From positions 1 through 28,893 of the forward strand of contig SLNU01000099.1 in NCBI GenBank assembly GCA_007132865.1: a stretch of DNA of 28,893 nucleotides, read 5' to 3'. Positions 24,566 to 28,893 of the stretch are shown one piece after another. The stretch is from Bacteroidales bacterium. GTDB lineage: Bacteria; Bacteroidota; Bacteroidia; Bacteroidales; UBA7960. The notes below the pieces were generated by a model that was not told the DNA's origin, made no database searches, and saw nothing but the letters and a program-made list of their open reading frames with translations. The translations under genes were made by a program, and so were the position numbers. Numbering within the stretch: position 1 is the first letter of the stretch; each line of letters begins with the position of its first letter.

Positions 24566-25471
24566 ATGTCGAACCTAAAGGAAGTACGTACACGCATCAG
24601 TTCTATCCGGTCTACCCGGCAGATCACCAGCGCCATGAAAATGGTGTCGGCCTCCAAGCTCCACAGGGCGCAGCAATCCATATACCCTCTCAGGACCTAT
24701 GCGTCCTACCTGTATGGAATCATCAGTGATATTTTACCGCAACTTCCACTATCTGCCCGAAAGCGGTTCGTCGATCCAACCGCCAGGGGGGAGGCCCTCG
24801 TTGTTTCGGTCTCTTCCAACAAAGGGCTTTGCGGTACCTACAATACCCTGGCCATAAAGAAAACCCTTACCCATGTGCGGGCCCTTGAGGAAGAAGGGTT
24901 CAAGGTGAAGCTGTTTTTAATCGGGAAAAAGGCAGAGCGTTTCTTTGTCAAGGCGGGGTTTGAGGTGTATGCAACCGACCACGACCTGGTTGACAAGGCC
25001 GATACAGCAAGTGCAGAACAGTTTTCCAGCGCCATACTCGATGCATTTTCTGAAGGGAGGTTTGAGCGCCTGGATGTGGTGTATTACCAGTTTCGCAACG
25101 CGGTTTTCCAGGAACTGGCCGTGGAACAAGTGCTCCCACTGGATTTTGAATCCCTGGCTTCGGGGGCAAATGTCGCTCCGGAAACACCGGCTGGTTTAGA
25201 TGAACCTCATTTTGGCTTCATATTGGAGCCGGATCCCGAGGATGTAAGCGAGACCCTGATCCCGAGGTTCCTCTCCACGAATTTTTTCCGGATATTTCTG
25301 GAGTCTGCCGCTTCCGAACACGGGGCCCGCATGACCTCCATGCACAAAGCCACCGACAATGCAGATGATTTGTTGCACAGCCTGACCCTGACGTACAACA
25401 AGGCCAGGCAGGCCATGATCACCAGGGAAATCATGGAAATCGTAGGAGGTGCGGAGGTGCTAAGGCAATAA
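24566..25471 (+). CDS. atpG: ATP synthase F1 subunit gamma
   Basis: 301 residues. The central rotating shaft. The N-terminal helix has R-I-S-S-I-R-S-T-R-Q-I-T-S-A-M-K-M-V-S-A-S-K-L, and the C-terminal helix T-Y-N-K-A-R-Q-A-M-I-T-R-E-I-M-E-I-V-G-G-A is the usual coiled coil. The middle Rossmann-like domain includes V-S-S-N-K-G-L-C-G. An extra loop of about 25 residues (roughly 200-230, with E-P-D-P-E-D) is somewhat longer than in E. coli. Last gene of the atp operon here; the convergent mscS gene ends ten bases downstream, with no room for a separate terminator. Confidence 0.97.
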   Translation: MSNLKEVRTRISSIRSTRQITSAMKMVSASKLHRAQQSIYPLRTYASYLYGIISDILPQLPLSARKRFVDPTARGEALVVSVSSNKGLCGTYNTLAIKKTLTHVRALEEEGFKVKLFLIGKKAERFFVKAGFEVYATDHDLVDKADTASAEQFSSAILDAFSEGRFERLDVVYYQFRNAVFQELAVEQVLPLDFESLASGANVAPETPAGLDEPHFGFILEPDPEDVSETLIPRFLSTNFFRIFLESAASEHGARMTSMHKATDNADDLLHSLTLTYNKARQAMITREIMEIVGGAEVLRQ

Positions 25472-25481
25472 GGGAGCGCGC

Positions 25482-26330
25482 CTATGGCTGCTGTTGCTCC
25501 TTGTGCAAATGCACATCCATTTGCGGGAACGGGATGTTGATGCCTTCCTTCTCAAAGGCCTCATAGACCTTTTCATTCATATCAAAAAACAGTCCCCAGA
25601 AGTCCGACGAATATGCCCATGCCCTGACGGTGATATCCACTGAGCTGTCGTTCAGCTCAGAAAGGGCAATAAACGGGGCAGGTTCCTTCAACACCCTTGG
25701 ATCCTCCTCCAATAAGCGAAGCAGAACCTTTTTGGCATGTGGGTATTTGTCCCCGTACGCAATCCCGAAGATCCACTGGGCCCTTCTGGTCTTTTTGGTG
25801 GAATAATTCGTCACGGCACCTGTAGACAGGCCTCCGTTCGGGATCGTGATGACCTGGTTGCTTGGGGTAACCAGAATGGTATTAAATATTTGGATATCCT
25901 CCACCGTTCCCATGAATCCTTGGGCCTCAATAAAATCGCCTACCCTGAACGGTTTGATGATCAGGATCAGGACCCCGCCTGCGAAATTCTGAAGCGTCCC
26001 CGACAATGCCAGCCCGATGGCGAGTCCCGCAGCACCGAGTATTGCGATGAAAGAGGTCATCTGTATACCCACCATGCCCATCACACTTATGATAATCAGC
26101 ACTTTGAGCAGAATACTTATAAGGGTGGACAGAAAGCCCGTCAGGGAGGGGTCCAGTTCCCGTCTGGCCATCAGGTTTCGGATCGCCCTGGTGATTCTGG
26201 AAACAATCCAGAACCCGATGATCAGGGTCAGGATGGCGCCTATCAGTTTCAACCCGTATGAAACGATGAACTCATTTGCCATTTGGGTCAGGGAACCCAG
26301 GTCCCCGGATGTGAGATCGATATTTTCCAT
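25482..26330 (-). CDS. mscS: Small-conductance mechanosensitive channel (MscS family)
   Basis: 282 residues, close to E. coli MscS (286). Three membrane helices: about 23-45, 66-88 and 93-115. The third is the pore helix, glycine/alanine-rich (G-A-A-G-L-A-I-G-L-A-L-S-G-T-L-Q-N-F-A-G-G), followed by the beta domain with F-R-V-G-D-F-I and N-G-x-L-S-x-G-x-V-x-N-Y and a C-terminal domain ending I-P-F-P-Q-M-D-V-H-L-H. Inner-membrane emergency valve against hypo-osmotic shock. Convergent with atpG; a strong hairpin lies 40 bases upstream. Confidence 0.96.
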   Translation of the reverse strand: MENIDLTSGDLGSLTQMANEFIVSYGLKLIGAILTLIIGFWIVSRITRAIRNLMARRELDPSLTGFLSTLISILLKVLIIISVMGMVGIQMTSFIAILGAAGLAIGLALSGTLQNFAGGVLILIIKPFRVGDFIEAQGFMGTVEDIQIFNTILVTPSNQVITIPNGGLSTGAVTNYSTKKTRRAQWIFGIAYGDKYPHAKKVLLRLLEEDPRVLKEPAPFIALSELNDSSVDITVRAWAYSSDFWGLFFDMNEKVYEAFEKEGINIPFPQMDVHLHKEQQQP

Positions 26331-26370
26331 AAATCAGGTAATATTTATGTGATTAAAAGAATACTTAAGC

Positions 26371-26406
26371 GCGGGGCCCCTCTTCGTAATGGAAGAAAGG
26401 CCCCGC
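26371..26406 (-). terminator. GC-rich hairpin downstream of the MFS gene, upstream of mscS
   Basis: GCGGGGCC (26371-26378) pairs with GGCCCCGC (26399-26406), eight pairs, with an inner TCTTC (26381-26385) / GAAGA (26392-26396) stem around a six-base loop. Read on the minus strand it lies about 50 bases after the MFS porter stop and is followed by a partly T-rich stretch (TATTCTTTTAA). It can end the ROK-MFS transcript or act in the mscS leader. Confidence 0.6.
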
Positions 26407-26461
26407 CTGAATCAGTGATCAAAGGTGTATATCCGCACCGGCCTTATGCCTGCCTGAATCA
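26405..26461. repeat. 10-bp direct repeat flanking the MFS gene end
   Basis: GCCTGAATCA occurs at 26405-26414 and 26452-26461, offset 47. The second copy includes the MFS stop codon (TCA at 26459-26461 on the plus strand); the first starts at the last bases of the hairpin. Confidence 0.6.
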
Positions 26462-27829
26462 ATCCCTCCTTATCGTACTGCCCTTGACCGCATAGTAGAA
26501 GATGTAGAAATAGCAGAGGGCAGGAACGATGAATGCGTAGGTGTATCCGAAGTTGTCGGCAATGCCGCCCATAATCGGCGGAATGACAGCCCCGCCCAGA
26601 ATCAGGGAGTTGATCAGTCCCGATGCCCCGCTCAGCTCCGCCTTGTCCAGGTCTCTTACGGCCAGGGCAAAGATATTGGGGAACATGATGGAGTTAAAGA
26701 GTCCGATTGAGATCACAGTCCACAGGGCCACGCTACCGGTGGTAAAGGTGGTTGCCAGCCCCAGTGCGGCAGCAATCAGGGCGAAGATGGCCAGGGTCCT
26801 GGCCGCTTTCCCCTGTCCGATTTGCATGATCAGGAAATTCACCAGGGCCACACCGGTGAATGTAAGACCGATGGTCCAGTTCCAGTCCGTTACAAAAGAG
26901 CCGGCCACCAGGGCAAGCAGCAGTACGGGCAGCAGGTAGGTGAACTTCTTGGATTGCTTCATGTCAGAGAACATAAAGGATCCGAAGAACCGTCCGATCA
27001 TCGCACCACCCCAGTATATGGCTGCGTAGGTGGACGCCATTTCAGCAGAAACACCATCAATGGAAACCCGGAGATAGTTTACGAGCAGTCCGGCATTCCC
27101 CACTTCCGCACCGACATAGGCAAAAATGGCCAGGGCGCCCATCACCACATGGGGATATTTCCATATGCTCTTTTTTGCCGTGGAGCCTTTGGTGATTTCC
27201 GGAAGCTTGATGTTGTAAATGGCCAGGGCGACCACGATCACCACGATGCCCATAATGATGAATGGGAGGGGTACCCTTGTAGCGGCCATCAATCCCTGCT
27301 CCGCGGTGATGGCTGCCGGGTCGTCGGGCAGATTCAGGTTCCGGAAAATGGCCACGGAGATCAGCCAGGGTGCGATCATCGTTGCCACGGAGTTCAATGC
27401 CTGTGTCAGGTTTAGCCTGCTGGATGCAGTGGAATCGGGTCCAAGGGCGGTCACATAAGGATTTGCGGCTACCTGCAGGAATACCACACCGATCGCCAGC
27501 ACAAAGGTCCCGAAAAGAAACAATGGGAAAGAGGGCAATTGAGCTGCCGGAATGAACAGAAAACTCCCGGCCGCCATCAGCAGCAGTCCGAGTCCGACTG
27601 TAGACTTATACCCAATCCTGTCAATGATCTTTCCCGAAGGGATGGACATCAGTGGATAAGCGATAAAAAAAGCGGAAGAAAGCAATTGCGCACCAAATTC
27701 AGAAAGGCCGAAAATGGCTTTCACGGGTGCGGTCATCGTAATGATGAAGGTGGTGGCAAACCCGAAAATGAAAAAGATCATGGCGAAGAACACGAGTCCG
27801 GTCCTCTGGTTGCTGCTCTGATTTTCCAT
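26459..27829 (-). CDS. Sugar:H+ symporter, MFS, FucP-like (FHS family)
   Basis: 456 residues, twelve predicted membrane helices. The first helix (F-F-A-M-I-F-F-I-F-G-F-A-T), the F-I-A-Y-P-L-M-S-I-P-S-G-K-I-I-D-R-I-G-Y-K loop and Q-V-A-A-N-P-Y-V-T-A-L-G are typical of the fucose / glucose-galactose permease group (TC 2.A.1.7). An inner-membrane importer of a hexose; the precise sugar cannot be read from the sequence. The neighbour upstream on the same strand is a ROK sugar kinase 72 bases away with no promoter between, so imported sugar is probably phosphorylated by that kinase. Confidence 0.92.
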   Translation of the reverse strand: MENQSSNQRTGLVFFAMIFFIFGFATTFIITMTAPVKAIFGLSEFGAQLLSSAFFIAYPLMSIPSGKIIDRIGYKSTVGLGLLLMAAGSFLFIPAAQLPSFPLFLFGTFVLAIGVVFLQVAANPYVTALGPDSTASSRLNLTQALNSVATMIAPWLISVAIFRNLNLPDDPAAITAEQGLMAATRVPLPFIIMGIVVIVVALAIYNIKLPEITKGSTAKKSIWKYPHVVMGALAIFAYVGAEVGNAGLLVNYLRVSIDGVSAEMASTYAAIYWGGAMIGRFFGSFMFSDMKQSKKFTYLLPVLLLALVAGSFVTDWNWTIGLTFTGVALVNFLIMQIGQGKAARTLAIFALIAAALGLATTFTTGSVALWTVISIGLFNSIMFPNIFALAVRDLDKAELSGASGLINSLILGGAVIPPIMGGIADNFGYTYAFIVPALCYFYIFYYAVKGSTIRRD

Positions 27830-27901
27830 GTGGTAATGGTTTAATAAATAATAAAATGAAAGGAATAAACTGCTTAGATAAAGCCCTGTGAATAACAGAG
27901 A

Positions 27902-28855
27902 TTACATGTCCTTCCAGATCAGGGCGCCTGCCCCCAGGATGGCTGCGTTCTTGTCCATCAGTCCCGAAGGCAGGACCTTGACCTTGTTCTTAAAGGTCCC
28001 CATCACGGCCTCTTCCATGTATTTTTTCGTCGGATGGAAAATGAAGTCTCCGGATTTTGCCAATCCGCCAAACAGGAAAATGGCTTCCGGACTGGTATGG
28101 GCAATCGAATCGGCGAGCTTGTACCCAAGTGTCCGTCCGGTGACGTCAAAAGCCTTCAAAGCCACCGGGTCATTCTTTTTTGCGGCCTCATAGATCATCT
28201 CAGAATTCAGGTCATTGAAACTGTATCCGGCCAGCTCGGAACCCTCATGGCTGGATGCCAACAGCTCAAACACGGTGCGTGTGATGCCGGGGGCTGATAC
28301 ATAGGTCTCCAGGCAGCCGAAGTTGCCGCATCCACATTTCCTGCCGTCCTTCACCACGTTTACATGTCCCAGCTCGCCTGCAAACCCGTCGTGTCCGTAT
28401 ACCAGGTCGCCATTTACCACAATGCCGCTACCCAGGCCGGTTCCCAGGGTAATCATGATGAAGTCCTTCATCCCCTTTGCCCCGCCATAAATCATCTCTC
28501 CCAATGCGGCTGCATTGGCGTCGTTGGTCAGTTTAACGGGTACATCATAGTATCTGCGGAACAGTTCCGCGAAGGGGACCACTCCCTTCCACTTGAGGTT
28601 GGTGGCATTCTCGACCGTCCCCTTATGGTAGTTTCCGTTTGGGGCGCCAATGCCCGCCCCGATGATGCGGTAAGGCTCCTGTATGGTTTTTTCCGCGGCC
28701 TTCAGCTCACTTACCAGGTTTTCCAGGTAATCATTCACATTGTCATAGGGATCGGTTGGGCAGGCCCCCTCGGCCAGAAAATGTCCTTCGCGGTCCACAA
28801 AACCAAATTTGGTGAACGTTCCGCCTATGTCTATTCCAATTACAACATCCTTCAT
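27902..28855 (-). CDS. ROK-family sugar kinase (glucokinase-like)
   Basis: 317 residues from ATG 28855. ATP loop D-I-G-G-T-F-T-K at residues 9-16; catalytic D112 in T-N-D-A-N-A-A-A-L-G; G-T-G-L-G-S-G-I phosphate region; E-L-G-H with H164; and zinc motif C-G-C-G-x-x-G-C-L-E (C174, C176, C181). There is no N-terminal DNA-binding domain, so it is a kinase, not a ROK repressor. Probably phosphorylates glucose or a related hexose in the cytosol. The start was chosen at M-K-D-V-V-I-G-I-D-I-G-G, as the family begins; the in-frame start at 28885 lies inside the promoter element. Confidence 0.94.
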   Translation of the reverse strand: MKDVVIGIDIGGTFTKFGFVDREGHFLAEGACPTDPYDNVNDYLENLVSELKAAEKTIQEPYRIIGAGIGAPNGNYHKGTVENATNLKWKGVVPFAELFRRYYDVPVKLTNDANAAALGEMIYGGAKGMKDFIMITLGTGLGSGIVVNGDLVYGHDGFAGELGHVNVVKDGRKCGCGNFGCLETYVSAPGITRTVFELLASSHEGSELAGYSFNDLNSEMIYEAAKKNDPVALKAFDVTGRTLGYKLADSIAHTSPEAIFLFGGLAKSGDFIFHPTKKYMEEAVMGTFKNKVKVLPSGLMDKNAAILGAGALIWKDM

Positions 28856-28882
28856 GGGTAAAAAATTAGGGTTACAGAATAA

Positions 28883-28890
28883 CAAAGCTA
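28883..28890 (-). promoter_or_regulatory. Bacteroidota -7 element TAGCTTTG for the ROK kinase - MFS operon
   Basis: The minus strand reads TAGCTTTG, 27 bases before ATG 28855. The -33 region lies beyond the window, so it cannot be checked. Confidence 0.5.
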
Positions 28891-28893
28891 AAA

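Noticed and set aside
16730..25471. A new envelope/ATP synthase supercluster
   Set aside because: From memory, M23-porW-bactofilin-atp gene order occurs in other Bacteroidota; it is a conserved neighbourhood and not a new system.
22968..25471. Loss of the catalytic ATP synthase subunit beta
   Set aside because: atpD and atpC are usually at a separate locus in Bacteroidota, so their absence here is expected.

Overview
The window looks like chromosomal DNA of a member of the Bacteroidota, probably a marine or gut-type Bacteroidales/Marinilabiliales or Cytophagales relative; I cannot place it more finely. The evidence is: a PorW/SprE-type lipoprotein of the type IX secretion system, which is restricted to this phylum; several copies of the phylum's unusual -7 promoter element TAnnTTTG, one with TTTG exactly 19 bases upstream; a lipoprotein with a K-D-E-E surface-export signal after its cysteine; an F-type ATP synthase operon that stops after atpG, with no atpD/atpC; and several families common in the phylum (DUF4914-like, DUF2807, FucP-type sugar porter).

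Layout. 1-972 (-): 5' part of a group II PLP-dependent decarboxylase, preceded by an uninterrupted array of 41 heptanucleotides (976-1262) that probably lies in its 5' untranslated region. 1539-3206 (+): a ring-cleaving dioxygenase/glyoxalase-fold protein and an alpha/beta hydrolase, a pair like MhqO/MhqE and MhqD of Firmicutes. 3180-3923 (-): a secreted DUF2807 protein. 4029-7252 (+): a predicted surface lipoprotein hydrolase and a large P-loop protein of DUF4914 type. 7314-9947 (-): valS. 10141-10992 (+): a protein made of about ten 26-residue helical repeats. 16574-11020 (-): a probable five-gene operon, M23 peptidase - dxr - rseP - iadA - rnz. 16730-25471 (+): divergent from that operon, porW/sprE, then bactofilin, a four-helix AtpI-like protein and atpBEFHAG. 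25482-26330 (-): MscS channel. 26459-28855 (-): sugar MFS porter and ROK sugar kinase.

How the genes work together. The middle of the window is an envelope and energy neighbourhood: cell-wall peptidase, isoprenoid precursor synthesis (Dxr), regulated intramembrane proteolysis (RseP), type IX secretion (PorW), a cytoskeletal bactofilin and the membrane plus most of the F1 part of ATP synthase. At the right end, sugar uptake is coupled to sugar phosphorylation.

No rRNA, tRNA, CRISPR array, insertion sequence or phage gene was seen. The only stretch over 300 bases without a gene is 973-1538. I found no clearly new multi-gene system. The strongest unusual signals are the heptamer array with 35-bp higher-order repeats at the decarboxylase start, a family of short tandem duplications at gene ends, serine substitutions in the glycine motif of the ATP synthase c subunit, and a 12-bp perfect palindrome between two divergent promoters.
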